A stretch of DNA of 50,452 nucleotides, taken from positions 1 through 50,452 of IMG/VR virus record IMGVR_UViG_3300042472_000152. The stretch is one strand, 5' to 3'. The DNA comes from a virus. The translations under genes and the position numbers were made by a program. A model generated the notes under the pieces. That model was not told the DNA's origin. It worked only from the letters and a program-made list of their open reading frames with translations, and did no database searches. This document shows, piece by piece, positions 26,117 through 33,518 of this stretch (its first letter is position 1; each line of letters starts with the position of its first letter).

Positions 26117-26420
26117 ATTTTTTCTCCAATTGTTTGTCGTATTCCTCGTTAAAACATTTGACCATTAATAGATGCGCATAGTTCGTGACTCCGTTGCCAC
26201 CGTTGTTATATTTTTTCTCCAGAATTGTTAAGTGTTCAGGTTCATACCAGCTACTGATTTTTGGCTCCTGCTTGAATACCCATAGCTCCACGCTTACAGG
26301 TGGGTATCTGTCGTCCAGCGCAGGTAAACGGTGCGCTACCCGCGTGACAACAGCAAACAAGTCTTTAGGTAATGGCCCGTATGACTCGTGGATGTAAACA
26401 AGGTCGTCAACTTCAATCAT
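26109..26420 (-). CDS. Hypothetical small early protein
   Basis: A 103-residue protein with a beta-rich N-terminus (MIEVDDLVYIHESYGPLPKD) and a middle VSVELWVFKQEPKISSWYEP, ending in a charged NEEYDKQLEKKYG. It resembles a small SH3-like or beta-barrel domain in pattern, but no family can be named. It overlaps its neighbours by 4 and 8 bp in the early operon. Confidence 0.7.
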   Translation of the reverse strand: MIEVDDLVYIHESYGPLPKDLFAVVTRVAHRLPALDDRYPPVSVELWVFKQEPKISSWYEPEHLTILEKKYNNGGNGVTNYAHLLMVKCFNEEYDKQLEKKYG

Positions 26421-26605
26421 GCGTTTTTCTCCTTTACTTTATCCCAGTGATCGCCATAGAATTCTTCGCACTGAACCCATGTAAACAGGTGTAGCCACAC
26501 GTGATAGCTATAACCAAGCTTGTGGAATCTCTCTGCTAACTCCAAGTAGTGTGCCTTCATGCGCTCAATATAGGATTCTCTTGTGTCGTTGTTGTAGGGA
26601 ATCAT
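26417..26605 (-). CDS. Hypothetical small early protein
   Basis: A 62-residue protein rich in aromatic residues and histidine, for example YSYHVWLHLFTWVQCEEFYG. It overlaps neighbours by 4 bp on both sides (ATGA type). Aromatic-rich helices of this kind occur in small phage host-interaction proteins. No domain or function is assigned. Confidence 0.65.
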   Translation of the reverse strand: MIPYNNDTRESYIERMKAHYLELAERFHKLGYSYHVWLHLFTWVQCEEFYGDHWDKVKEKNA

Positions 26606-26859
26606 GTGTTGTTCTCCCGTAGCTTGGCATCAATTTGGTCAATAAGTTTGCGGGTATACCCCTTGATAGGTGTGTCGCCCCACGGCCCAACGATTTCTTT
26701 TATCTGGTCGTCTGTCAGGCTTACCCATGTGCGCTGTGCTTTTGCTTGCCAGTAGTGGTGGTCACAGTAATCGCCTTGGTCAATCTTCTCTTTGTATAGA
26801 TTAAATGCGTAGCTGCCGCAGTTGTACTTACCCACTTTAAATTTGCATTGTTTGTTCAT
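26602..26859 (-). CDS. Small Cys-containing protein with WVSLTDD motif
   Basis: The ATG at 26859, with GGAGAAG upstream, gives 85 residues. A longer in-frame start at 26907 overlaps the previous gene and lacks a ribosome site. The N-terminus has CKFKVGKYNC and GDYCDHHYW, a possible zinc site. The rest carries AQRTWVSLTDDQIKEIVG, a motif shared with two other proteins in this operon. It overlaps its upstream neighbour by four bases. The motif looks like a common docking or regulatory module. Function unknown. Confidence 0.65.
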   Translation of the reverse strand: MNKQCKFKVGKYNCGSYAFNLYKEKIDQGDYCDHHYWQAKAQRTWVSLTDDQIKEIVGPWGDTPIKGYTRKLIDQIDAKLRENNT

Positions 26860-27011
26860 GTGTTCTTCTCCAACACAATTGCTTCCAACTTCTTTACCGC
26901 CACGCACAGGTCTTCAGTTAAGTATTCGGGAAACGGGGTCTTTGTACTAAAAGACCAAGAATCAAGCGCGGACAGCAGCTTGATGAGGTTCAGTGCATCT
27001 TGTTTATTCAT
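26856..27011 (-). CDS. Hypothetical 51-residue protein
   Basis: Found by translating the minus strand from ATG 27011. It starts MNKQDALNLIKLLSALDSWS and ends VKKLEAIVLEKNT. Its stop overlaps the next start as ATGA and its start overlaps the upstream gene by 8 bp, which makes it a well-packed member of the operon. Nothing is known of its function. Confidence 0.7.
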   Translation of the reverse strand: MNKQDALNLIKLLSALDSWSFSTKTPFPEYLTEDLCVAVKKLEAIVLEKNT

Positions 27012-27282
27012 GATTAAGTTCCTTGAGTTTAATTTCGGTTGCTACTGACATCCATTCGCCAAAAGTTTTTCCATCGTCTATACCCGCTATGTACTCACAC
27101 CAACCTTCATGAATTAGCTGCTTTCTGTACTCTTCCGTCAGCCCTACCCATGTGCGCTGTGGTGGCTGTGCGGGTGGGGTCTGATAAGCGTTTGAATCCT
27201 CAAGGTCGCCGCTACCTGCCCACGGGCGCTGTGGTGGGGTAGTAGCCAAATCAAGCGCCAGCTTCAGTGCTTCTCTAGTCAT
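27004..27282 (-). CDS. Small protein with QRTWVGLTEE motif
   Basis: A 92-residue protein with a variable N-terminal third (TREALKLALDLATTPPQRPW), then PPQRTWVGLTEEYRKQLI, then a C-terminal acidic helix. The QRTWVGLTEE element is shared with genes at 26602 and 27279. The DNA repeat ACCCATGTGCGCTGTG in the antisense direction marks it. It overlaps its neighbours by 8 and 4 bp. No enzymatic motif found; a binding module is inferred. Confidence 0.65.
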   Translation of the reverse strand: MTREALKLALDLATTPPQRPWAGSGDLEDSNAYQTPPAQPPQRTWVGLTEEYRKQLIHEGWCEYIAGIDDGKTFGEWMSVATEIKLKELNHE

Positions 27283-27701
27283 GTGTTCTTCTCCTTGAGT
27301 TTGGCTTCAGTTCTTACAACCGTTTCAACATAAGTCGGGGCCGCACAAAATCCTTTTTCCTCATCCGTCAGCCCAACCCATGTGCGCTGTGCTGCTTTCA
27401 AGCGCTCAATGTCGACCTTGAGTCCGAGAATCACAATCTGGAATGCCGTGGACTCGCAATGCCGGACGCATGGCGCTTGGCCTACTGGCTGTGCTGCGGT
27501 GGTGTAAACGTTACGCACAGGTATTCCAGCAGCCTCTGTGTTTGCTCTGTGGTTGCTTGTTTCCATGCCGTTGTGCCACGTACCATCTTGATAAAACTGC
27601 CAACCGCAAGGCTCCTGCTGTGCTGGCTGTGCTGTTTGATGCACAAGGTACATCCCCTCTTCGTCCAGTGCCGCTTTTCTTTTGCTGTCAAATCCGGTCA
27701 T
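27279..27701 (-). CDS. Small protein with QRTWVGLTDEE motif
   Basis: With the ATG at 27701 (AAGGGGAACAAC before it), 140 residues. The N-terminal half includes GMYLVHQTAQPAQQEPCGWQ and GTWHNGMETSNHRA. Near the C-terminus is KAAQRTWVGLTDEEKGFC, the shared module. A longer frame upstream would overlap the preceding gene by 37 bp and has no better ribosome site. It overlaps the neighbours by four bases each. Function unknown. Confidence 0.65.
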   Translation of the reverse strand: MTGFDSKRKAALDEEGMYLVHQTAQPAQQEPCGWQFYQDGTWHNGMETSNHRANTEAAGIPVRNVYTTAAQPVGQAPCVRHCESTAFQIVILGLKVDIERLKAAQRTWVGLTDEEKGFCAAPTYVETVVRTEAKLKEKNT

Positions 27702-27964
27702 GTTGTTCCCCTTGCTCGGATGGCAGTAGCACAATCAATGCAGGTCACATCCCACATTGACTTGTCTGTGTTGTTGTATATGTCAGGTGCTGGCAACTCA
27801 TCGCACACCTTTGCACAAGCCTCACGCTCATCGGCACGGGCTGCTGCTGTTACCAAGGCGGCAAAGGCTTCTATTTCTTCCGAGAAACAAACCCAATCTT
27901 CATTTGTATGCTTAATTCTTTCAAACCCAGCCTGTTCAGCCAGTTCTTTAATTCGTTCGTTCAT
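27698..27964 (-). CDS. Hypothetical early protein, MNERIKELAEQAGF type
   Basis: An 88-residue protein starting MNERIKELAEQAGFERIKHT, a start I recognise from a widespread phage family. A GTG four codons earlier is in frame, but the ATG at 27964 is preferred. The C-terminal half holds cysteines in EACAKVCDELPAP and DVTCIDCATAIRARG. It overlaps the start of the next gene by 4 bp. No function known; the helical, Cys-bearing design suggests protein interaction. Confidence 0.65.
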   Translation of the reverse strand: MNERIKELAEQAGFERIKHTNEDWVCFSEEIEAFAALVTAAARADEREACAKVCDELPAPDIYNNTDKSMWDVTCIDCATAIRARGTT

Positions 27965-28182
27965 CACTTCCCCCACAATATAAAAGCCAGCAGCGTTACT
28001 GCTGCGGTAACAGCTATAAAAGCAAGCAGCGCTTTGAAGGTATCAGCAACATCGCCATACGGGTCAGCAACTTTGCCCCAACCACTTTGGATGTACGCAT
28101 CATTGGTTTCTTGTTGGCGTTGCTTGCGTATAGGGCAGTCACGCCCTTGGGTGCAAGTTCCTATGTCGTTACAACAGTTCAT
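27964..28182 (-). CDS. Small Cys-rich protein with C-terminal membrane segment
   Basis: A 72-residue protein. The N-terminus MNCCNDIGTCTQGRDCP has five cysteines in twelve residues or so, a possible metal or disulfide cluster. The C-terminal 22 residues, starting ALLAFIAVTAAVTLLAF, are a transmembrane helix followed by WGK. It is probably an inner-membrane protein made early in infection. The gene overlaps its neighbours by one base each. A role in host-envelope modification is inferred. Confidence 0.7.
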   Translation of the reverse strand: MNCCNDIGTCTQGRDCPIRKQRQQETNDAYIQSGWGKVADPYGDVADTFKALLAFIAVTAAVTLLAFILWGK

Positions 28183-28445
28183 TATTGACCCCCAACGTGT
28201 TCAGTTGCATGACCGTTTGGATTGCGGGGAACACATGACACCCACTCTGCTCCGTCGTATACGCCGGGGAAGTAAATGTAATTTTTTGTCCACACCGTAA
28301 ACGGCACACCTTCTGAACCGCCGTAACCGTTGTCAAAATTTGTGTCTAGCTGCGCCTCTGTCAAAGTGCTGCTTTCAATGTCGGCAAAAGATTCGTTTGT
28401 TTCTTCCATCGCACCCACAAGTAGTTTTCGCCATGTAGTTTTCAT
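28182..28445 (-). CDS. Hypothetical early protein
   Basis: An 87-residue protein, MKTTWRKLLVGAMEETNESF at the start and a beta-rich middle with GVPFTVWTKNYIYFPGVYDG. It resembles the small superinfection or host-takeover proteins common in early operons, but there is no domain match by eye. It overlaps by 4 bp upstream and 1 bp downstream. Confidence 0.65.
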   Translation of the reverse strand: MKTTWRKLLVGAMEETNESFADIESSTLTEAQLDTNFDNGYGGSEGVPFTVWTKNYIYFPGVYDGAEWVSCVPRNPNGHATEHVGGQ

Positions 28446-28645
28446 TTGTTTCTCTCCTTAAGCATCGTGTCTGCCATTCCATACGCCCAGTTTGCAACTT
28501 CAACTGATGACTCTGCACCCTCATAAATAATTCCTTGCATAGCCAACCCTGCAAAGTAGTCACGCAGGGTCATGTCCCTTGCAAAGCCGCCTGTTTTGAT
28601 GTGCCAATCGGTGTAGTCTTTTGCGGTTTCTCGTGTGTCTTTCAT
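28442..28645 (-). CDS. Hypothetical early protein, LRDYFAGLAMQG type
   Basis: A 67-residue protein containing MTLRDYFAGLAMQGIIYEGA followed by a helical WAYGMADTMLKERNK end. The LRDYFAGLAMQG motif is common in small phage proteins that I know as uncharacterised. It overlaps by four bases on each side. Function unknown. Confidence 0.7.
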   Translation of the reverse strand: MKDTRETAKDYTDWHIKTGGFARDMTLRDYFAGLAMQGIIYEGAESSVEVANWAYGMADTMLKERNK

Positions 28646-28878
28646 TTTGTACCTCCTACTTTCGTAGCGTCAACATCATTGCGGTATTCATCCATACGTG
28701 AGTTAAGTCGCGTGATTCGAGTCACGTTGTAGTCCACGATTGATTGTGCGTACTCCACTGCTGTTTCAGCGTTTAGTTTCTCAAGGTGTGCGTCTGATAA
28801 TTCAGCGGCAATCATCTCAAGGGGCGTGGGTTTCTTGAAGGGCTCCTTCATCAACTCCATGAATCGTACTTTTCTCAT
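28642..28878 (-). CDS. Hypothetical small helical protein
   Basis: A 78-residue protein with AGGAGAAAAC before its ATG. It starts MRKVRFMELMKEPFKKPTPL and is helical throughout, with LSDAHLEKLNAETAVEYAQS in the middle. It overlaps its neighbours by 4 bp. Basic at the start and helical overall, it may bind protein or nucleic acid. No domain recognised. Confidence 0.65.
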   Translation of the reverse strand: MRKVRFMELMKEPFKKPTPLEMIAAELSDAHLEKLNAETAVEYAQSIVDYNVTRITRLNSRMDEYRNDVDATKVGGTK

Positions 28879-29405
28879 TTGTTTTCTCCTTCAAAGATTT
28901 CTTTAAGTCTCATGTACACAAGCCGCGCTTGCATCAGCGGCACTTCGCTTAGCCACTCGTCAATGTCCACGACCCTGCGCGTATTAGTCCACACACTTTG
29001 GTCTTTGGTTATCCCCATAGCCTGCGGCTGTGGCGCGGCTTCGATTGGCCCTTGATAGGGCTTTTTCGGCTCGGCCTTGACCTTCACTTTCACCTTGGGC
29101 TTTGATGTGGCCTTGAGTGGCATGTATTCCTTGAAGTTGGCGTGTAGCGTACCGTCATCTTCCTCGCGGACAAGGCGTTGCTTAATCATCTGGGACAGTA
29201 TGCTGGTGGTCGAGGCTGGCTTGAACCCCTTGGTTTCCAGCTTAGCAAGGATTACTTTTCTCGTAAAGCCGGGGTTGTCCCTGACTTCGTTGAACGTACT
29301 GCGCGTGACGTTGTTGGTCGTCTTGAACAGGTGCGCTTTAGGTGGCTCAACAGCTTCGTCCCAATCGCTCATTGCTTGGCTGAGTGCGGTTTTAATATCT
29401 GTCAT
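28875..29405 (-). CDS. Winged-helix-like early protein
   Basis: A 176-residue protein with AGGAGAAG before its ATG. Residues about 40-85 (NPGFTRKVILAKLETKGF and SILSQMIKQRLVREED) have the shape of a winged-helix DNA-binding domain. A lysine-rich linker (PKVKVKVKAEPKKP) and a C-terminal helix follow. It begins a cluster downstream of a candidate promoter and operator-like site 2. A transcription regulator or DNA-binding accessory is inferred. The next gene starts at an ATGA overlap. Confidence 0.65.
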   Translation of the reverse strand: MTDIKTALSQAMSDWDEAVEPPKAHLFKTTNNVTRSTFNEVRDNPGFTRKVILAKLETKGFKPASTTSILSQMIKQRLVREEDDGTLHANFKEYMPLKATSKPKVKVKVKAEPKKPYQGPIEAAPQPQAMGITKDQSVWTNTRRVVDIDEWLSEVPLMQARLVYMRLKEIFEGENK

Positions 29406-29438
29406 TTATCTTCTCCTATGAAGTTTGTTTGGAAAAAT

Positions 29439-29468
29439 AGTGTAACGGAAAAAGCTCCCTTTTGTCTA
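29439..29468 (-). promoter_or_regulatory. Candidate leftward promoter before the winged-helix gene
   Basis: On the minus strand TAGACA (29463-29468) and TACACT (29439-29444) are 18 bp apart. The -35 is part of operator-like site 2, so a repressor bound there would block it. It lies in a 74-bp gap in an otherwise continuous operon. Confidence 0.4.
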
Positions 29469-29478
29469 TTGCTTGACA
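29463..29478. promoter_or_regulatory. Operator-like site 2, TGTCTATTGCTTGACA
   Basis: A TGTC-N8-GACA 16-mer. It matches site 3 in 12 of 16 bases, with TGTCTA and TTGACA the same in both, and overlaps the -35 of the leftward promoter candidate. Confidence 0.5.
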
Positions 29479-29479
29479 A

Positions 29480-29707
29480 TTATTTTTTAACTATCGTCCA
29501 GCCCATCGCCTCAATGACACGGGTCAGGCTCTCCTCTAACATCAACCCATCGGTGATGACTACCTCCTTCTTGCTAGGGTAAACCCTGACAAGTGTCTCG
29601 CTGCGCGGGATGCCCCATACGCCACCCTCTTTCAGTAGCGCGAACAGGCGCTCAGTCCATACCACTGAGTTGGCCATGCCGTCCTTGGTGTTGATGTCGT
29701 AGTTCAT
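29480..29707 (-). CDS. Hypothetical early protein
   Basis: A 75-residue protein with AAAAGGAGAAATGAA before its ATG. MNYDINTKDGMANSVVWTER and a beta pattern GGVWGIPRSETLVRVYPSKK suggest a small globular fold. The stop at 29480 leaves a 74-bp gap containing a promoter and operator candidate. No named domain. Confidence 0.7.
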   Translation of the reverse strand: MNYDINTKDGMANSVVWTERLFALLKEGGVWGIPRSETLVRVYPSKKEVVITDGLMLEESLTRVIEAMGWTIVKK

Positions 29708-30414
29708 TTCATTTCTCCTTTTAGTCTGGCTTTAAGTGCCTCGCGCTCTGCCTTTATCTTGGCATACTGCTTGGCGGCGTTGGCTCGGTTCTTGTCGAGC
29801 TTGGCTTGTGCTAGTTCAGCGGATTTCTGTGCTATCACCGCTGCCTTCTCAGGCGTTGGCTCCAGTAGGTAGTCCCTGTCTAGTCTCTTGCACTCATCCC
29901 TGATTAACTCTATCTTTGATACTGGCCTCTTAGTCCTCTGGCTTGGGCGTGGTGTTGGTAGCGCAAGTGGTTTTACCTTGTTTGGAAACGCCACTATCGG
30001 CAGGTCGGGGAACTCATGCACCGAGGCTATGGCATCGGTAAATGTCAGCTTTATCTCTGTAGGTATCCAGTCCACCCAGCTTCTGCCGTTGTTGGGTATC
30101 TCCTTCTCTATCGCCACGGCAGCAGGCGTCTTGTCCGCCTTGTCCTTGTACTTGCGCATCCTGTCCAGCAGCTTCTCCAACAGGGCTACGTACGCTTGGT
30201 ACACCTCCAGCTTGCGCTTGGCAGGCGGCGTAGTGAACTGCGCTGCGTAGCTGGTGTAGCCCTCGCGCTGGGCGGCTTTCTCATAGCGACCGACCCTTGC
30301 ACGATGCGTACGTAGGGTAGCTTCCAAAGGGCGCGCAAGCGTGCTCCACATGGTTTTGATGAAGCCCTTGCGGATGGCCTCACGGGTTTCTTCGGGTCTT
30401 GGGTCTCTTTGCAT
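29704..30414 (-). CDS. Hypothetical helical protein
   Basis: A 236-residue protein with GGGAGGGAAC before its ATG. Basic and helical, with a long N-terminal helix pair (RKGFIKTMWSTLARPLEATL), a middle region holding SWVDWIPTEIKLTFTDAIAS, and a C-terminal coiled coil rich in Ala, Lys and Arg. The composition suggests nucleic acid or scaffold binding. It overlaps the next gene by four bases. No family recognised. Confidence 0.7.
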   Translation of the reverse strand: MQRDPRPEETREAIRKGFIKTMWSTLARPLEATLRTHRARVGRYEKAAQREGYTSYAAQFTTPPAKRKLEVYQAYVALLEKLLDRMRKYKDKADKTPAAVAIEKEIPNNGRSWVDWIPTEIKLTFTDAIASVHEFPDLPIVAFPNKVKPLALPTPRPSQRTKRPVSKIELIRDECKRLDRDYLLEPTPEKAAVIAQKSAELAQAKLDKNRANAAKQYAKIKAEREALKARLKGEMK

Positions 30415-30428
30415 GAATGTTCCCTCCC

Positions 30429-31565
30429 TTACTCGGCGTATGCCGCATCAAATAACGTAGCAAGGATGGCATCAGGGTCAGCTTGGCCGAGCATGTCTAT
30501 GGCATCACGCACCGCCTCGGGCGTGAGCCTGCCCTTGTTGATGAACTTCTTGGCTAGCTTGCAGTCCTCGGGGTAGACCGACTCGGCCATCAGCGTGACA
30601 AGCGGTGTCTTGAACCCAACCTCGGCATCCAAGAGCGCCTCGTATAACTCCTCCTCTTGGTGCGTGAAGTTAAGCCCTGCGAGGTAGCTAGTGTCGTAGC
30701 CTTTGTCATCCTTGGCATCCCACATGGTAGACATGGTGTTCCACTTGCCCATGTACTCGGCGTAGCCGTCATCCTTGTACTCCGTGACCTTGGGGTCACG
30801 CTCGGTGGGACACATGTCCCAGTCAATCAGCACAACGGCAGCGGCAAGCTGCTCAAAGTGAATCATGTCAAGCTCCTCCTTGGCAGTGTGCTCGAAGTAG
30901 TACCCGCACGAGACGTTGGTGCACTCGGGGATGATGTCGGTGAACTCAGCGGTGTCTGTGTACACGCCCGTGTCGTCAGGGGAATACATCAGGTTGTCGT
31001 TGGTCGCGTTGAGCGCATCGGCTAGAGCCTGCGCGAACGCATCCGAGCAGCACCTGCCCCAGCCTTGGTGTGAGATGACGCTATCCGTACCCTTGCGGTC
31101 AAACGCCACAGCCCTGTCGAACTGGGCAAGCAAGTCCTTGTGCTTGTCTGCGATGTGCTTAGCCCCGATGCCGCCGCACTCCTCGCCCTGAGTAAACACA
31201 TAGTAAGCAGGCACGCCAGCATGCAGCATGTGCATCAGTAGCGCACAGCCCACGCCATCATCCGCACCAAGCGCTGCGCCATCGGCATACCACTTGGTAG
31301 CGGTCTTCCTGATTTTGTTAGCGCCGGGTGTGCGATGTACTGTGTCCACGTGTGCTGTGAACAGCGTGCGGTGGTGGTCTTGTGTGCGTGCGTCGATGTG
31401 CAGATTACCCGCCGCGTCCAGCCATGCAGCGCCCATCAGGTGCTTGGGTAGATGTTTGAATATCCACGTAGTGAACTCCATCGTAGTGACGGATGCATGG
31501 GGGCGGGCAAGGGATAGCGCACGCGCTAGGGTCTTGTGAAGGATGTTTTTGTATTGCTTGGTCAT
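30429..31565 (-). CDS. M20/M28-type zinc metallopeptidase
   Basis: A 378-residue enzyme of the zinc aminopeptidase or carboxypeptidase type. The full set of metal and catalytic residues is visible: HVDT near residue 72, GADDG near 101, the GEECGGIGA acidic pair near 129, AFDRKG near 153, and YFEHT near 224. The order matches M20/M28/M42 enzymes such as PepT. With TTGGAG before the ATG, it is flanked by a 13-bp gap and a 3-bp gap. A peptidase of this class in a phage early operon is unusual. It may release amino acids, trim a host peptide, or cleave a signalling peptide. Catalytic sites look intact; substrate unknown. Confidence 0.85.
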   Translation of the reverse strand: MTKQYKNILHKTLARALSLARPHASVTTMEFTTWIFKHLPKHLMGAAWLDAAGNLHIDARTQDHHRTLFTAHVDTVHRTPGANKIRKTATKWYADGAALGADDGVGCALLMHMLHAGVPAYYVFTQGEECGGIGAKHIADKHKDLLAQFDRAVAFDRKGTDSVISHQGWGRCCSDAFAQALADALNATNDNLMYSPDDTGVYTDTAEFTDIIPECTNVSCGYYFEHTAKEELDMIHFEQLAAAVVLIDWDMCPTERDPKVTEYKDDGYAEYMGKWNTMSTMWDAKDDKGYDTSYLAGLNFTHQEEELYEALLDAEVGFKTPLVTLMAESVYPEDCKLAKKFINKGRLTPEAVRDAIDMLGQADPDAILATLFDAAYAE

Positions 31566-31568
31566 AAT

Positions 31569-32972
31569 TTACTCCAAAGGTAGTTCGGTTTGTTCAGGGG
31601 CGTAGAAGTGTGCGTAGTCAATGTGTACTGTCTTGCCGCACTCGGTCTCGTACTGGATGTCCTCCTCCTCTTGAAGGTAGTACTCACCGCTGTGCTCACA
31701 GCACCACACATCATCCTCATGCGCCCACTCGCCATCACGAAGCTGCTCACAGTCACGCGCTAGCTCGTACTCGCCGCTGTGCTCACAGTGCACGCAGTCA
31801 TCTACGGCATGGTACTCGTCCATACGGTCAATGAATATCGCATCATCCATATGCACGTGGTCACCATCGGCAAGCTCCACGATGTCATTGTCCGATAGGT
31901 AGTCAGCATCGTAGCTCTCGTCACCAACACGGACGATGTCGTTGCTGTCGTGTAGGTAATACTGATTGCCATTGCGCCCATACACGTAGGTGTAGTTGTG
32001 GTTGAGACAATGCTCGCACACATGGCAGTCCTCATGCGCACCTGTCCAGTGCCCATCGCCATCACGTATGCGGTCATCGCAGTCAGCGCAAGTCTCACCG
32101 TTTATCGGGTCGGCATCGCCATCCGTGTTGGTGAACTCCCACTCGGCATCGGTGTTGTCATCGGTTATCTCAAAGTCACCGGTCACGTACTTATGTGTGC
32201 CGTCAAGGTAGGGTGCAAGATACCCGCAGTTGTTGTGCACCTTGATTTTCTTGAGCCGATAGCCTGACCACGAGCCGGTCTTGGTGTAGCCCTCATCACG
32301 CAGCCACGCCTCAAGCCTGTCATCGCAGCTTGAGTACCCGCCCGAGCCGCTGCGGTACGAGCGCACAAAGTACTTCTCGTTGCACAGCGCACGGCCTGTG
32401 ACCTGCCCGCTCTCCATGTACAGCGCCATGTGCCAGCCAAGCTCAGGTGAGTACGCCTCATAAGGATGGCGGTCATCGGGGAACTTGTCCCTGTCCTTAG
32501 CCATGCACGAGCTTGGCCCGTGCTCGATGGCGTGCACCATCTCCGATGTGGTGTGCACAAAACTGCATTGCCCCGGCGCATACTTGGCAGCGATGTCGCG
32601 GATGACGTTGCTGGACAGCGTGGGGAAGTGGCGCGTCAGGTACTTGCCCACAGTAGTAACGACCTGCCGATTTGCCTCGCCGGAGCGCTCGTCCCGTGTG
32701 TAGGCAATCTTGTGCTTGCCCTCGTCCGATACGTGAGGCCACTCCAGTACCAACAGATGCCAGTTGGCAGGGTCAGCATCGTAGATAGCGTGCTCGATGG
32801 CCGGATGGCAATCATGGCCTGAATCTATCTGCTCCCGTTGATGCCATGTCCGGCTGTAGTACAGCACATCTCGTAGGCGACGCATTGCATCGAGCAAATT
32901 CCTAGCGCGGTGCGCTGCCCGTTGGCGGTCATAGATAGCCCGCTCCTCTGGTGTCATTCTGCTGAATCTCAT
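31569..32972 (-). CDS. Cys-rich protein with CEHSGEY repeats
   Basis: A 467-residue acidic protein with AGGAGAAG before its ATG. Residues about 170-250 contain SPELGWHMALYMESGQVTG, a block I recall from other phages. Then follow repeated zinc-ribbon-like Cys pairs: CADCDDR, CHVCEHCLNH, CVHCEHSGEYEL and CCEHSGEYYL, several alternating with acidic YLxD-type segments. The C-terminus resembles a tandem zinc-binding array. Its 5' leader carries element B of the pseudoknot-like RNA. A multi-zinc nucleic-acid or protein binder is inferred. No enzymatic residues are recognised. Confidence 0.75.
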   Translation of the reverse strand: MRFSRMTPEERAIYDRQRAAHRARNLLDAMRRLRDVLYYSRTWHQREQIDSGHDCHPAIEHAIYDADPANWHLLVLEWPHVSDEGKHKIAYTRDERSGEANRQVVTTVGKYLTRHFPTLSSNVIRDIAAKYAPGQCSFVHTTSEMVHAIEHGPSSCMAKDRDKFPDDRHPYEAYSPELGWHMALYMESGQVTGRALCNEKYFVRSYRSGSGGYSSCDDRLEAWLRDEGYTKTGSWSGYRLKKIKVHNNCGYLAPYLDGTHKYVTGDFEITDDNTDAEWEFTNTDGDADPINGETCADCDDRIRDGDGHWTGAHEDCHVCEHCLNHNYTYVYGRNGNQYYLHDSNDIVRVGDESYDADYLSDNDIVELADGDHVHMDDAIFIDRMDEYHAVDDCVHCEHSGEYELARDCEQLRDGEWAHEDDVWCCEHSGEYYLQEEEDIQYETECGKTVHIDYAHFYAPEQTELPLE

Positions 32973-32995
32973 GTTTACTTCTCCTAGTTTCTAGT

Positions 32996-33025
32996 GCAGC
33001 GTGAGACGGCACGCTGCGAACCGTT
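32996..33025 (-). ncRNA. Pseudoknot-like leader element B
   Basis: On the minus strand AACGGTTC is followed by GCAGCGTG, loop CCGTCT, and CACGCTGC: an 8-bp stem whose loop can pair (CCGU) with the upstream ACGG. It lies 23 bp before the Cys-rich gene. Element A at 33738 has the same flank and loop but a stem that differs at four compensated pairs. Structure is visible; function is unknown. Confidence 0.6.
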
Positions 33026-33027
33026 TG

Positions 33028-33046
33028 GTGGGACAGCTTGTCTCAC
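33028..33046 (-). repeat. Post-stop hairpin repeat, copy 1
   Basis: On the minus strand GTGAGACA-AGC-TGTCCCAC directly follows the TAA of the gene at 33047. The 8-bp arms carry one A-C mismatch. It belongs to a four-copy family at 34131, 34482 and 34908. Confidence 0.6.
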
Positions 33047-33262
33047 TTAGTCTGAGTTGATATGCATGGACAGGATGTCAGCCCGCGCAGCGTCAAGCTG
33101 GGCGAGGACTTCCTGCCGCGTGCCCTTGTAGCCCATCTTCTTGAGCATCGAGTAGGCTGAGGGCGCTCGACTGCGGGACATCCCTTTGAGTTCGAGCTTG
33201 AGCATGGCACGCAGCGTGAGTAGCTGGGCCATTGGGATTTGGTGGCCGGTGAGTGTGGTCAT
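33047..33262 (-). CDS. Hypothetical early protein
   Basis: A 71-residue basic protein. AGGAGAAACCC lies before the ATG. The sequence begins MTTLTGHQIPMAQLLTLRAM and has a helical GMSRSRAPSAYSMLKKMG then RQEVLAQLDAARADIL. The end of the gene is directly followed by the repeat hairpin. Helical and basic, it may bind nucleic acid; no family recognised. Confidence 0.7.
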   Translation of the reverse strand: MTTLTGHQIPMAQLLTLRAMLKLELKGMSRSRAPSAYSMLKKMGYKGTRQEVLAQLDAARADILSMHINSD

Positions 33263-33495
33263 TGGGTTTCTCCTAGTTTTAATTCACGTTTGGCGCTCTC
33301 GCCTCGGGCGCTTACGGCGTAGTCATTTAGCTCACGCCAGAATTGCAGGCGGCGCTCGACTTTCTCGGGCGTTGTGTATTCGAGTACACCCCAGTCAGTC
33401 CAGCGCAACTCAGAACTGAAGTAGGCTCCGTTGTAGCAGCGCCTTTGCGGGTCGGTGTTTACCTCCCTGCGTTCTCGGTACATGATGGTAGTCAT
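33259..33495 (-). CDS. Hypothetical early protein
   Basis: A 78-residue protein with CAAGGAGAAACC before its ATG. Start MTTIMYRERREVNTDPQRRC and ends with a helical RLQFWRELNDYAVSARGESA. It overlaps the next gene by 4 bp (ATGA). Unknown function. Confidence 0.7.
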   Translation of the reverse strand: MTTIMYRERREVNTDPQRRCYNGAYFSSELRWTDWGVLEYTTPEKVERRLQFWRELNDYAVSARGESAKRELKLGETQ

Positions 33496-33518
33496 TTGGT
33501 TTCTCCTTGGGTTGGTGG

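Noticed and set aside
29471-29500. Plus-strand TTGACAATTATTTTTTAACT as a rightward promoter
   Set aside because: A good -35 but no acceptable -10 at 16-18 bp, and it would point into leftward genes; it is better read as part of operator-like site 2.
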